From Candidozyma auris (Eukaryota; Ascomycota; Pichiomycetes; Serinales; Metschnikowiaceae): a stretch of DNA of 64,000 nt. This document shows positions 11,277 to 20,894 of the stretch, piece after piece; the stretch's first letter is position 1, and every line of letters begins with the position of its first letter. Location of the stretch: NCBI RefSeq assembly GCF_003013715.1, contig NC_072813.1, forward strand, positions 186,001 to 250,000. The letters are read 5' to 3'. The notes beneath the pieces were generated by a model that did not search any database, had not been told where the DNA came from, and saw only the letters and a list, made by a program, of their open reading frames with translations. The position numbers and the translations under genes were made by a program.

Positions 11277-12869
11277 ATGGACAAACCACGAAAAACTCCC
11301 GAGGACTATCAAACGCTCTTTGACAAACTAGATATTGATAAAAAAGGGAAGATCACGTTTCTGGATTTCAAGAATGCCGTGAAGACTCTCAACCATCCAG
11401 TGGGAGATAATGCGAGCCTATTGAAAGAAGTTTTCCAATCGTTTGACTCAAACAAAGATAATATCATAGACTTCAACGACTTCAAGCTATATTTAACAAC
11501 TACAGATGATCAGATTTTGAAAGGCTTTAACAAGATCGATCAGGATAATGATGGCAAATTGACCAGGGCAGATTTCATTAATTACCTAAAAAAGACTCTC
11601 AATCTTAGCCCGTCGGATCGAATTATCGATGAGGTATTTAGCAAGTTCGATCACAATTGCCAGGGCTACATCACCTATGACGAGTTTCGTGATTTCTTGC
11701 TTTTGATGCCTCGTTTGCATGGCTCAAGAATCAGAACAGCATACACTTATCTAGCAGAAGAGCTTGATCTTTCCGCAGACGGTGACGTCACTTTAATTAA
11801 CTCCTTCTTTAGTGGGTTCGGCTTCTTCTTGGCCGGCGGACTTTCCGGAGTGGTATCAAGAACATGTACCGCTCCATTCGATCGTATCAAGGTCTTCCTC
11901 ATTGCCAGGACTGACCTCTCATCTACAATCATGCATAATAAAAAGATGTTAGCCGAGCAGGTGGCTTCAGGTGCATCTCGTCAGGCTATTGAAAAGGCTA
12001 GAGAGAAACTACTCCAATCTGAACGCGAGGCGCGTATAAAACAGGCAGAAAAGCCCTTGCATAAAACTATCAGATCACCCATGAATCAAGCCATAAGAAC
12101 TCTTTGGAAACAAGGTGGGCTCCGAGCTTTTTATGTTGGAAATGGTTTGAACGTAATGAAAGTTTTTCCTGAATCTGCCATGAAGTTCGGATCTTTTGAA
12201 GCGACTAAACGAATCTTCGCAAGAATTGAGGGCGTTGATGATACATCTAAACTTTCCAAGGTTTCTACATACTTGGCAGGAGGAATGGGAGGTGTAGCAG
12301 CCCAATTTACGGTATATCCAATTGATACCTTGAAATTCAGAGTTCAATGCTCCAATATTGATTCCAAACTCAAAGGTAATGCACTACTCATAGATCAAGC
12401 AAAGCAAATTTATAAGGAAGGGGGTCTTCGCATGTTTTATAGAGGAATCTTTGTGGGATTGAGCGGAATGTTCCCGTATGCGGCTCTTGATTTGGGTACT
12501 TTTTCGACAATTAAGACATTACTCGTGAAGAGAGAGGCTAAAAAACTTGGTATCTCCGAAGAAAACGTTCGCTTGCCAAATTACATGGTTCTTTCGTTAG
12601 GCGCTATTTCGGGAACCTTTGGGGCCACTGTTGTGTACCCCATTAACTTGTTGAGAACAAGATTACAAGCCCAAGGTACTTATGCACATCCTTACAAGTA
12701 CAAGGGATTTAAGGACGTTTTTCAAAAAACCGTTGCACGCGAGGGTATTCCAGGGCTTTTCAAGGGGCTCGTTCCTAATTTAGCAAAAGTTGCTCCAGCA
12801 GTCTCGATAAGTTACTTCATGTACGAGAACTTGAAGAATTTGATGGGCCTTGACAACAAGCTCGACTAG
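11277..12869 (+). CDS. SAL1: Ca2+-dependent mitochondrial ATP-Mg/Pi carrier
   Basis: Inner-membrane carrier of the SCaMC/APC type, exchanging ATP-Mg for phosphate under cytosolic Ca2+ control. The 530-residue product begins with four EF-hand loops at about residues 19-30, 57-68, 88-99 and 125-136; the fourth ends in the canonical Glu, while loops 1-3 end in Asp. The solute-carrier domain (about 180-525) has three repeats with the signature motifs APFDRIKV, YPIDTLKF and YPINLLRT. Sequence order and length match yeast Sal1. The ATG sits just after an in-frame-unrelated promoter with a CACGTG 160 bp upstream. Its TAG overlaps the TAG of convergent REV7 (CTAG, 12866-12869). Confidence 0.95.
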   Translation: MDKPRKTPEDYQTLFDKLDIDKKGKITFLDFKNAVKTLNHPVGDNASLLKEVFQSFDSNKDNIIDFNDFKLYLTTTDDQILKGFNKIDQDNDGKLTRADFINYLKKTLNLSPSDRIIDEVFSKFDHNCQGYITYDEFRDFLLLMPRLHGSRIRTAYTYLAEELDLSADGDVTLINSFFSGFGFFLAGGLSGVVSRTCTAPFDRIKVFLIARTDLSSTIMHNKKMLAEQVASGASRQAIEKAREKLLQSEREARIKQAEKPLHKTIRSPMNQAIRTLWKQGGLRAFYVGNGLNVMKVFPESAMKFGSFEATKRIFARIEGVDDTSKLSKVSTYLAGGMGGVAAQFTVYPIDTLKFRVQCSNIDSKLKGNALLIDQAKQIYKEGGLRMFYRGIFVGLSGMFPYAALDLGTFSTIKTLLVKREAKKLGISEENVRLPNYMVLSLGAISGTFGATVVYPINLLRTRLQAQGTYAHPYKYKGFKDVFQKTVAREGIPGLFKGLVPNLAKVAPAVSISYFMYENLKNLMGLDNKLD

Positions 12870-13576
12870 TGATTATTGTACTCATTGTGAAGATCAAAGC
12901 ACATGAACCCCACGCTCATTTCACCCAAAGGTACAAAAATGGTATCGCCATCATCAGACTCGGAGTATAATCGAACCCAAGGCGAAGGCTGAGTCAGCAC
13001 TTTATTGAGATTGGCGCCCTCAACATTGAGCAAAAACTTGTAAAACAAATCGTTTGGTATTGGGGCTTCGCTTCTTTTGAGCTCCTCCAAGTGAAAGAAC
13101 ATTAAACTTCGCAAGTTAGTGTTGATACTATCTCTTGTAAAGTATGGGATATTAATTCTCGCCGAGTGGGTATCCTTAAGAGCGTTGGGATTTGAAAGGA
13201 AGTCTAGTGAAGAAAGTTGGCCCTTGAGACCGGAGAACTGACTGAAGTTAGCAATATACCGATGCCTCACATGAAGAGATGCCTCGTCATATAGCAAAAC
13301 GACCAAATCATGCACTTTACCTCCGCCGTCTTTCTCGACCAAAATTGAGAGCATATCAACAATGAACTTCTGTATGTACTCATTCAAAGCAGGAGCTCGA
13401 CACTGATACACCACCAAGTCAAGGTACAGCTTCTTGCTAAATGCATCATCTGGATAGATATGATTGTAGTAGATAATCTGCGATATCCACACAATGAGGA
13501 AATCTCGAAGACTTAGTAGGGCTTCTGGTAGTGTCACCGATGACATCCATGTAGTTGCAAGATGTAGGACAAGCAT
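12866..13576 (-). CDS. REV7: HORMA-domain DNA polymerase zeta subunit Rev7
   Basis: Rev7 (Mad2B) is the accessory subunit of translesion polymerase zeta; it binds Rev3 with its HORMA domain. The visible HORMA core runs from FLIVWISQIIYYNHIYP through PALNEYIQKFIVDMLSIL, and the late segment RSLMFFHLEELKRSE fits the family. I place the start at the ATG 13576-13574, giving 236 residues, close to the 245 of budding-yeast Rev7; an ATG at 13546 is equally possible. A longer frame reaches an ATG at 13738, only 24 bp from the PMS1 ATG, but its extra 54 residues look unstructured and would cover the CACGTG at 13615-13620. Identification rests on HORMA-like pattern and length; other HORMA proteins are less likely. 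Confidence 0.8.
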   Translation of the reverse strand: MLVLHLATTWMSSVTLPEALLSLRDFLIVWISQIIYYNHIYPDDAFSKKLYLDLVVYQCRAPALNEYIQKFIVDMLSILVEKDGGGKVHDLVVLLYDEASLHVRHRYIANFSQFSGLKGQLSSLDFLSNPNALKDTHSARINIPYFTRDSINTNLRSLMFFHLEELKRSEAPIPNDLFYKFLLNVEGANLNKVLTQPSPWVRLYSESDDGDTIFVPLGEMSVGFMCFDLHNEYNNH

Positions 13577-13614
13577 TGGTATTTTGATGTGACTCTCTTG
13601 TTCTCGACTATCCG

Positions 13615-13620
13615 CACGTG
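13615..13620. promoter_or_regulatory. CACGTG E-box in REV7/PMS1 divergent promoter
   Basis: CACGTG followed by AC lies between the divergent REV7 and PMS1 starts, 142 bp before the PMS1 ATG. It is a Cbf1-type site by sequence. Its use is inferred. Confidence 0.45.
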
Positions 13621-13761
13621 ACTGATATAGCTTTATCACGGGAACAGAACCAACTACTTGATCTTCTAGATAAGGAAGTGATACCGACAGAGTTTCCCTT
13701 TTCCTTTTCAAAAGTTTATCCCCAACAATCTGTCTCATCCTTCTTGGGCCACTCGATCGCA

Positions 13762-16407
13762 ATGGCCATCACGTCCATCGACGCGTCCGATGTGAACAAG
13801 ATCACGTCAGGACAGGTGATTATAGAACTTCAATCAGTCGTGAAAGAATTGGTGGATAACGCTTTGGACGCCGGAAGCACTCAGTTAGAAGTCATCTTTG
13901 ACAACTATGGATTAAAGGGAGTGGATGTGATTGATAATGGTAAGGGCATCAACGACACGGACTACGACGCGCTTTGCTTAAAACATCACACGTCTAAACT
14001 AACAAGTTTTGAGGATCTCGAATCTGTAACAACTTTGGGATTTCGAGGTGAGGCATTGGCATCTTTGTGTGCCGTGGCCAAAGTCAGGATCATTACTTGC
14101 ACAGAATCAACGTATCCCAAAGCAGCTCAACTAGAGTATGATAGCATGGGCAACTTGCGCTCACACAAATCAATTGTTTCTGGCAAGAAGGGCACGTCTG
14201 TGATTGTCCGGGACATATTCCACGATTTGCCCGTAAGACAGAAGTATTTCACCAAAAATGCCAAGCGGGAATACTCCAAAGCTCTATCACTACTTGTTGG
14301 ATACCTTTTGATGTACACTGATGTACGATTCGCCGTTTATTTAATTAGCGGTAATACAGGGAAAAAGTCTATGGTGATGGGAACACAGGGACGAGGAACC
14401 TCGATATTCGATACATTGGTGAGCGTTTATGGGAGCAATGGTGCACACGGCCTAGTGCCAATCTCCATCGCAACAGAAGATATCGAGGCAAGATTCAAAC
14501 TAGGCATGAAGAATATTCCCGTTTCTTTAAGGCTCCGTGTTACGGGTCTTATCCTGGACTATTCATTCGGTATGGGAAGGGGGGCTCTGGATAGACAGTT
14601 TTTGTATGTCAATAAGCGTCCCGTTGTTCACAAAAAATTCTCCAAAATAATCAATGAAGTATATAAGGTCTTCAATCATACTCAATCGCCCGTTTTTGTT
14701 CTCAATATAGAGCTTGATGAGGGCTTTGTCGATGTTAACATTACCCCCGATAAGAGAAGTGTCATGGTTCAAAACGAGGATGTGCTTGGTGAGGTGCTTC
14801 GAGAGGAGCTCACAAAGTTTTACGAAAGCATGCACAATGTCGTACCCAAAAGTCAACTTGGAGTAGTGAAATTGGGCTCGACACAAGCGACTTTGTCCAC
14901 CGCTGTGAAGAGAAATTTTTCGAAGAATGATGATGAGAGTAGTATTAAACAGAACTCCAAGAGACACCAAGCCGTGCTTACAGCTAATTCAGATTCCAAC
15001 GAATCCCTGAAGGAGGCTTACTTTAGCGATTCATCCGATGGTGGCAAACTCCACAGAGAAAGCCCCTCACAAATGGACAAGATTATCGGTAGTAACAAGC
15101 AAGACGAGAGCTTTGAAGAAAGTCTCATTCGTGATACTGCTCCAGGTGCTATCAGTCAAGAGAATGAGAGCGGATCTGGGGATGAAGACAGCGATGATAT
15201 GAAGGACACGAGATTAGGTGATGTTGAGTCACAAGATAACTCCTCGACTAATTGCTCACCGGAAAGGCAGCAAATTGAGATCAGTGAGGAGCATGAAAGT
15301 TGCGAGGATCACGAAGATCTAAATCAAAACGAAGTAACTGACTTTTTGTTGACAGAGGAGGCGCAACTATTTGTCGAGCAAGAGAAAGAGGTGGATCTGC
15401 AAGAATCGAACATAACTCAATATGGAAGAACCGCAATTGTTACACAAGATCCAGATACAGACAAAAATGAAGATCAAAGGGAGCATAATAACTATACCTG
15501 CAAAGACTGTCGTCACCATGATAAGGAACTATTAGGGGACGCAGATGACCCCGATCAGGAGAATTGCACAGATACTGGTCCCATTCTAGGTCCGGCCGAT
15601 CGACAGCTCACCAAGCCGTCTTCGAAGAAATTCTCTCCTGAGTCTGTATCTGGCATGCAGAAAGTGTTAAAAATGGATCTTGAGGATTTAAAATTTGTGG
15701 ATTCTTGTTTGCTTAAAGATAACACAGCTTCAAAAATTCCGAAGCAACCCAAGACCACATTAGTCAACGTGCATGATGTAAGGGAGAAGCTTGTTATTCA
15801 AAAACTGGACTTTTCCATGATGGAGGTAATTGGTCAGTTCAACCTTGGCTTCATCGTTGTGAAGCACGACGACAGACTATTCATTGTAGATCAGCATGCT
15901 TCAGACGAGATATTTAACTACGAGAGGCTTCACAAACTGCTTCTGTTGAGAGCACAGCCACTAGTGATTCCTCGAGTGCTTGAGTTGTCCCCTATCGATG
16001 AGATACTTGTGCTAGATCAACAAGATCAGCTACGAAAAAACGGATTCATAGTGAAGGAAGCTGCGGACCCTCACCCAGGTAAAAGGGTCGAACTTGTTGC
16101 TTTGCCAGTGCTGAAGAACGTGGTTTTCGATGAGAGCGACCTCCATGAATTGGTGCAACGTCTACATGAGACCGGCCCGTCTCAGGGCTCAATTGTCCGC
16201 TGCAAAAAAGTCGATCTGATGATCGCCCTGCGAGCTTGTCGACTGAGTATAATGGTTGGTCAGACTCTCAACAAAGGTACCATGAACACTGTTGTTTCAC
16301 ATCTTGCTGAGCTTGAGAGACCATGGAATTGCCCCCATGGTAGACCTACAATGAGGCACTTGGCAGACCTCGAGGGCCTAGGGTTCGCCGAAGATTATGA
16401 GCTATAG
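13762..16407 (+). CDS. PMS1: MutL homologue Pms1, mismatch-repair endonuclease
   Basis: Partner of Mlh1 in the MutL-alpha endonuclease that nicks DNA after MutS recognises a mismatch. The 881-residue product has the GHKL ATPase motifs ELVDNALDAGS (about residue 29), DNGKGI (about 61) and GFRGEAL (about 96). An acidic linker (about 400-640) precedes the C-terminal nuclease domain, where DQHASDEIFNYE (710-721) matches DQHA(x)2E(x)4E; an ACR motif and CPHGRPTMRHL complete the metal site and Mlh1-facing end. The ATG at 13762 opens directly onto the conserved N-terminus; 48 in-frame codons upstream are unlike the family and lie in the shared REV7 promoter. Full length, no damage seen. Confidence 0.97.
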   Translation: MAITSIDASDVNKITSGQVIIELQSVVKELVDNALDAGSTQLEVIFDNYGLKGVDVIDNGKGINDTDYDALCLKHHTSKLTSFEDLESVTTLGFRGEALASLCAVAKVRIITCTESTYPKAAQLEYDSMGNLRSHKSIVSGKKGTSVIVRDIFHDLPVRQKYFTKNAKREYSKALSLLVGYLLMYTDVRFAVYLISGNTGKKSMVMGTQGRGTSIFDTLVSVYGSNGAHGLVPISIATEDIEARFKLGMKNIPVSLRLRVTGLILDYSFGMGRGALDRQFLYVNKRPVVHKKFSKIINEVYKVFNHTQSPVFVLNIELDEGFVDVNITPDKRSVMVQNEDVLGEVLREELTKFYESMHNVVPKSQLGVVKLGSTQATLSTAVKRNFSKNDDESSIKQNSKRHQAVLTANSDSNESLKEAYFSDSSDGGKLHRESPSQMDKIIGSNKQDESFEESLIRDTAPGAISQENESGSGDEDSDDMKDTRLGDVESQDNSSTNCSPERQQIEISEEHESCEDHEDLNQNEVTDFLLTEEAQLFVEQEKEVDLQESNITQYGRTAIVTQDPDTDKNEDQREHNNYTCKDCRHHDKELLGDADDPDQENCTDTGPILGPADRQLTKPSSKKFSPESVSGMQKVLKMDLEDLKFVDSCLLKDNTASKIPKQPKTTLVNVHDVREKLVIQKLDFSMMEVIGQFNLGFIVVKHDDRLFIVDQHASDEIFNYERLHKLLLLRAQPLVIPRVLELSPIDEILVLDQQDQLRKNGFIVKEAADPHPGKRVELVALPVLKNVVFDESDLHELVQRLHETGPSQGSIVRCKKVDLMIALRACRLSIMVGQTLNKGTMNTVVSHLAELERPWNCPHGRPTMRHLADLEGLGFAEDYEL

Positions 16408-17361
16408 TTAGGCTTATCAAGGTCAGCTAGACGGCGATTACACTAGCGGGCCGAGAGTGAAAATTCCGTGTTGAGAAGATAAAGCATGGTTATGAGGTCA
16501 CTGGCGGAACAAGCGGCTGGAGTGGGGGTGCAAATCGTTTCTCGAAGACAATACAAAGGAACATTTGAGCCTCACCTGACTCCACAGAGTCAGCGCGTTC
16601 GCATTAAGGCTTTCTAACAAGGCCGGCCTGTCGCAATGGTTTTCGAGGGATATCGAATAAAACGTTAGAATCAGAGTCTTGAGAACAAAAAGGGCTCTTT
16701 CAGTTGATGTACCTCATTGTTAGTGTAAAATTCCTTTCTTCCGCTTTTTTTTGTTAACTTCTTGAGTTTCTTCTTTTCTTGCTCATTGGCCTGCTCAATC
16801 CCCTCGATCCTTCATGTGGTTGAGGCCCTTGCTTGATAGTCTGAGAGCAGCAGCTTCAATCGCGCCTGAGATTAACTCACTCGGCATTGCGCTTAAGCAC
16901 CTTCAATCAACTTATTTTGCTCGTTTTGAGATAGCCACATTTGAGACCAACTCAACAAAAATAGCATGAATTTCTTGATCATTCTGTCTAGTCCTCTTAA
17001 TTCTTCCATTTTCTTGGGAAGTGCTTTCTCCTGTCGAAGTGAGTCTCTGCAGCGTGTGCCGCTCGCTGCTTCCATTTGTGGGCACCTTACGCTTGCATGC
17101 AAGCACAAGAAAAAATGGTGTCTGTCCAAGGTTCTTTTCGCAATACACTTCGAAACCTATCCACCTCACACTACAACCACAGACAGTACACACACTTAGC
17201 GACGTAATAGCATTCTCTCTTCTACCGTTCAACCTAGGGATCTGCTAAAGACATCCTTATCATAAGTCTTTTCAGCCGTACAAGACTAGTGCGGACACGC
17301 CTCATTTCAGAATACCCCAACAATATCAACTGTTGAGGAAGACGCATTGCTATAGAAGCAG
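16408..17361. other. Intergenic region upstream of first zinc-cluster gene
   Basis: About 950 bp between PMS1 and the zinc-cluster gene. Only short chance reading frames are present and no RNA gene was recognised. Its length is usual for the promoter plus 5' leader of a yeast transcription factor (inference). Confidence 0.6.
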
Positions 17362-19962
17362 ATGTCAAAGTCCCCAGGCCTTGTCAAGCCAGAGCGCAAG
17401 ACGAGGCGAACCCATAAAAATTCCCGGGATGGGTGTCCCAACTGTCGAGCGAAACGTATCAAATGCACGGAGGAGCTCCCGAGTTGCTCTAACTGTGTGA
17501 AGAAGAAGTATCGTTGTGGGTACTTGGACTTTCCTCAAGAACGTCTCGACCACATACGAAGGAAGAATGAGATCAAACGACAGCAGGAGAGCGAGGGTCT
17601 TTATTCGTCATCTGGCACATCTCTGGGAGGCCAGAAAGCTGACACGGACATCAAAAGCGTCCTGAGTGCTCTGGAAAAGAAAAAGAATCTGAGTTCATCC
17701 CTACGGCAGAAAAGAGCGGAGTTGGCTGCTCAAAATCTGGACTCAGTGTTCAACAACCGATCAGAAAATTTCAGATCCCTCGTTTATTCGGCTGTATTCA
17801 GCGACCTTAACAACAACGACCTCAGCATGATTCGTGATATGCAACATACGGAGTTCAAGCCATGGCAAGACTTACTGAACATTTTCGAAAACTCTATTTT
17901 TCTCGATCACCCATCAGTCACAGAATTTCCTACAGGCCAGGACTTGTCTTCCAAACCTACCCCACCGACACATATGGACCTTGCAATAGAAACGCCTGAT
18001 TTCGATACTTCTTCGACTCTCAACGAAAAGTCACACCAGAGAACACCCAATGTGACTCCAACTCTAAACAGATCTGACGAGAGCTCTCCACAAGTGATTG
18101 ATGAATTCAGAAGTGGCCACCAGTTATCAAGACCTGCCACTATGAATGGTGGGCCGCCTCTCCCACAAGCCATCTTGAAGCGGGTCAGATTCAAGCTACA
18201 TAGCATACCTCAACATCTTGAAAACCCGTTTCTACAAAGTGCTCTTCAAGGTATGAGCAATGGTCGGATTGATGTCCGTCATGTGATGAACGACAAATTC
18301 ACCACCATAGTCCAGCCGGTCTGGAAAGAAGAGACGTTCAGGGAATTTTGGCTCACCATTTTCAATCAGGCCTCCATGCTCAATTTGTACTTTGTGTATT
18401 TTATTGACAAGGCGGTCAATATATCCAAACGAAGTGCTGAAATAGTGGTTAATCGCGAGTTCGATAGCAACCACTCGAGTACAAGTCTGACCTCCAATAG
18501 CTCATCTCCAATGAGCAATCAGAGCTTGAGTCCGAACAATGGGAACTACTCTGAATTCTTCTACAACCCAGACGATTTGAAAAAATTAACCCGTTTGCTG
18601 TACATTACTTATGGAAGAGTGCTTCGAGCCTTGCGGGAGTCAATTGCAAACTATCATGTCGAGTACCCCATTAAGATGTCGATGTTTTCAGCATGGGCAT
18701 GCTTCTGGAACACTTCATCTGATGTATCCACACTTTGCATGATGTTCACCGGAGCACTTACTTTGGCAATCAGGCTTTTAAATGAAGCACAATCTATTTC
18801 CGAGGTGAGCATTGCAGTGCGGCAAGAGATCATGATTCTCAACGGTCATTCTAGTGCATCTATATTTCCGGATTATCTGTTACGTGCTATTGGAGAACTC
18901 TCTTCGTCGTTCCATGCTTACAAGAGAATCGTAAGCGACTTAATGTATAATTTTGAAAATGGTCTTGTGAAATATGATGATCGAGTCGTGGCTGCTTTGC
19001 GGAATCCCCTTTTCAGGCATAGCATCAACGAAATGAGTACATTTTTGAAGAAGCTTCAATTCGATTATATTCCGCAGATGCAGGCAATCAACGCATACTA
19101 TTTGAAGCTGTACTCACTCGACACTACGGTGGAGGGTTTCAAATTTGTTTCACCTTCACTATTATATAATTTGGTGTTCGACTGGTTCCGGATCTTCCGA
19201 GGAGACAAATTCTCTTTGGTGGGCAATACTAGTATCGTGCACAGGACAGTGTGCGTTTTCTACCATGCTCTTGGAAGATGCTTGGCGATGTGCATCACGC
19301 CTATACGATCTATTATGTTATTAGATCCATGCAATGTGATTGCACCCAAGACCGGGTTTGAGATTCCCGAACCGCCGTACGAGCCCTTTCCCGAATTCCA
19401 AGCAATATATCAGATCGACGCGAGCCTCACTCGTATGATCAAGTTCTTTGATTATCGTCAAGCGTTTATTGGATACCACATTGGGCACACACTCATCTCA
19501 AATTATGTCGAGTTTGATGACAGCCCAGTGCCTGAAGAGTTTGAGTACAAGGATATTATTCGGATCAAAATTGAAAAGCTTCAGGTGGCGGAGGTGCAGC
19601 CAGCCAGTTTGATGAGCGGCACGTTCAATGTACATAACTTTCCGATATTTGACGAGATATCACAGGATGGCGAATGCTATCATTTGCTTCGGCAGGAGCT
19701 TGACAGACAGGCGCTGTCGATTCGGACGGAGCCGTTGAGATTTGATTACCAAATCGGGTTGCTGAATCACGATTTTCAACCGGATCGGTTATTGGAAGCG
19801 TACATACGGAAGCGTCAGGCGGAACTGATGCGAGATCTCTCGCCTGGGCTCGAGGAGTTGCGGATGTGGGCCGAGAGTTTTGCAAAGAGCGGCAACAAGC
19901 TCATGCAAGCCATTAAGAAGGAGCGAAGCCAGCTGGAAGCTACAGGCGACCGGGCGGCCTGA
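17362..19962 (+). CDS. Zn(II)2Cys6 fungal transcription factor (upstream tandem copy)
   Basis: An 866-residue nuclear regulator. The binuclear zinc cluster is at Cys25, 28, 35, 42, 45 and 52 (C-x2-C-x6-C-x6-C-x2-C-x6-C) and is preceded by a basic stretch. A conserved-looking RCGYLDFP follows the last Cys. Residues about 280-800 form the long helical middle region common to fungal zinc-cluster proteins. The cluster and the region around FREFWLTIFNQASMLNLYFVYFIDKA resemble the next gene, so the two are tandem paralogues. Target genes cannot be read from the sequence and I do not recognise a named orthologue. Confidence 0.9.
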   Translation: MSKSPGLVKPERKTRRTHKNSRDGCPNCRAKRIKCTEELPSCSNCVKKKYRCGYLDFPQERLDHIRRKNEIKRQQESEGLYSSSGTSLGGQKADTDIKSVLSALEKKKNLSSSLRQKRAELAAQNLDSVFNNRSENFRSLVYSAVFSDLNNNDLSMIRDMQHTEFKPWQDLLNIFENSIFLDHPSVTEFPTGQDLSSKPTPPTHMDLAIETPDFDTSSTLNEKSHQRTPNVTPTLNRSDESSPQVIDEFRSGHQLSRPATMNGGPPLPQAILKRVRFKLHSIPQHLENPFLQSALQGMSNGRIDVRHVMNDKFTTIVQPVWKEETFREFWLTIFNQASMLNLYFVYFIDKAVNISKRSAEIVVNREFDSNHSSTSLTSNSSSPMSNQSLSPNNGNYSEFFYNPDDLKKLTRLLYITYGRVLRALRESIANYHVEYPIKMSMFSAWACFWNTSSDVSTLCMMFTGALTLAIRLLNEAQSISEVSIAVRQEIMILNGHSSASIFPDYLLRAIGELSSSFHAYKRIVSDLMYNFENGLVKYDDRVVAALRNPLFRHSINEMSTFLKKLQFDYIPQMQAINAYYLKLYSLDTTVEGFKFVSPSLLYNLVFDWFRIFRGDKFSLVGNTSIVHRTVCVFYHALGRCLAMCITPIRSIMLLDPCNVIAPKTGFEIPEPPYEPFPEFQAIYQIDASLTRMIKFFDYRQAFIGYHIGHTLISNYVEFDDSPVPEEFEYKDIIRIKIEKLQVAEVQPASLMSGTFNVHNFPIFDEISQDGECYHLLRQELDRQALSIRTEPLRFDYQIGLLNHDFQPDRLLEAYIRKRQAELMRDLSPGLEELRMWAESFAKSGNKLMQAIKKERSQLEATGDRAA

Positions 19963-20894
19963 AGGAACGGTTGAGAGAGAATGGAAAAGAGTCTGTGAGT
20001 TGAAAATTATTCACGAGGCGCATACGAAATTTGTGCGGACTAAGCGGTAACGGAGTGCTCACTAAGCGGTTGCGACGTACCGCAAAGACATATGGGAACG
20101 AAGTGTAACAATATAGAGTAATAATACGGAGGAAGGATCCCAAAGGTTAGTGGAGGCTAGCAATGAAAAATGCCCATTGCCCCTAACAGTAGCAGAGCAC
20201 CATCAAAAGTATGTAGAGAAGTCGCACCCACATTGCACAGGACTAACCGGCGGTTTTTGAGACGTTGCCGCCGCCCCCACGCCAGAGGGCCCCCCCCCCA
20301 AAAGACCCCCCCCCTAACGGACCCCCAAAGTTGAAGCACACAGGGCTAAAGTGGAGGCACCGAAGAACATGAAGCCAGGCAACCAACTGGTGATCTATCA
20401 GCAAATAGTGCAAACACGTAGTGATTCTTCCTGTGTCGAAGAAACCGCAGGCCCTGGGAGAAGAGCCTGTACCACACAAGCAGGTTCCGCGAAGATCCAG
20501 ATGAGAAGAAAATGATAGGAATGACAAAACAAAGAAGAACAAGCAGCTCGGAATAAGTAGAATGTAAGAATAAATATTAAAAAATATTGAGCATTCTTTT
20601 CAAAACTTTGTTCAACTTTTTTTTTTCTTTTCCTCTTCTTTGCCTAATTGTGCTGACCTGTTGCCAGATGCCGTTGCCAGCAAGAGGTGCAGCGCTCTTC
20701 AGACTCATGTCTGCGGTGTCTGGGGCCGGTGGGCCTTATAAGCGGTGGGTCCGCACTAGGCTGCGGTTTTGCCGCCAGTCTCCACATTTCATCGAGGCAG
20801 GCATCGAGGAGCCCTCAGGGACCCACCACCACATCAACGAAAAGAAAAAAAAACATAGGTGATAACCAGCACAAAACAACCGCTGAAGCTGGCC
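19963..20894. other. Intergenic region with poly-C tracts between tandem zinc-cluster genes
   Basis: About 930 bp. It has unusual C-runs at 20290-20299 (10 C), 20306-20314 (9 C) and 20322-20326 (5 C), then an AT-rich stretch near 20560-20640. No gene is supported. The C-runs give G-quadruplex potential on the minus strand. Confidence 0.6.
20290..20326 (-). repeat. Potential G-quadruplex (G5-N7-G9-N6-G10)
   Basis: Read on the minus strand, runs of 5, 9 and 10 guanines are separated by loops of 7 and 6 bases. The long runs can each supply two G3 tracts, so the four-tract rule is met. It lies about 570 bp before the second zinc-cluster ATG. Folding is a prediction. Confidence 0.6.

Noticed and set aside
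13577..13738. N-terminal extension of REV7 to ATG 13738
   Set aside because: The extra 54 residues do not resemble the HORMA family, would nearly meet the PMS1 start and cover the shared E-box.
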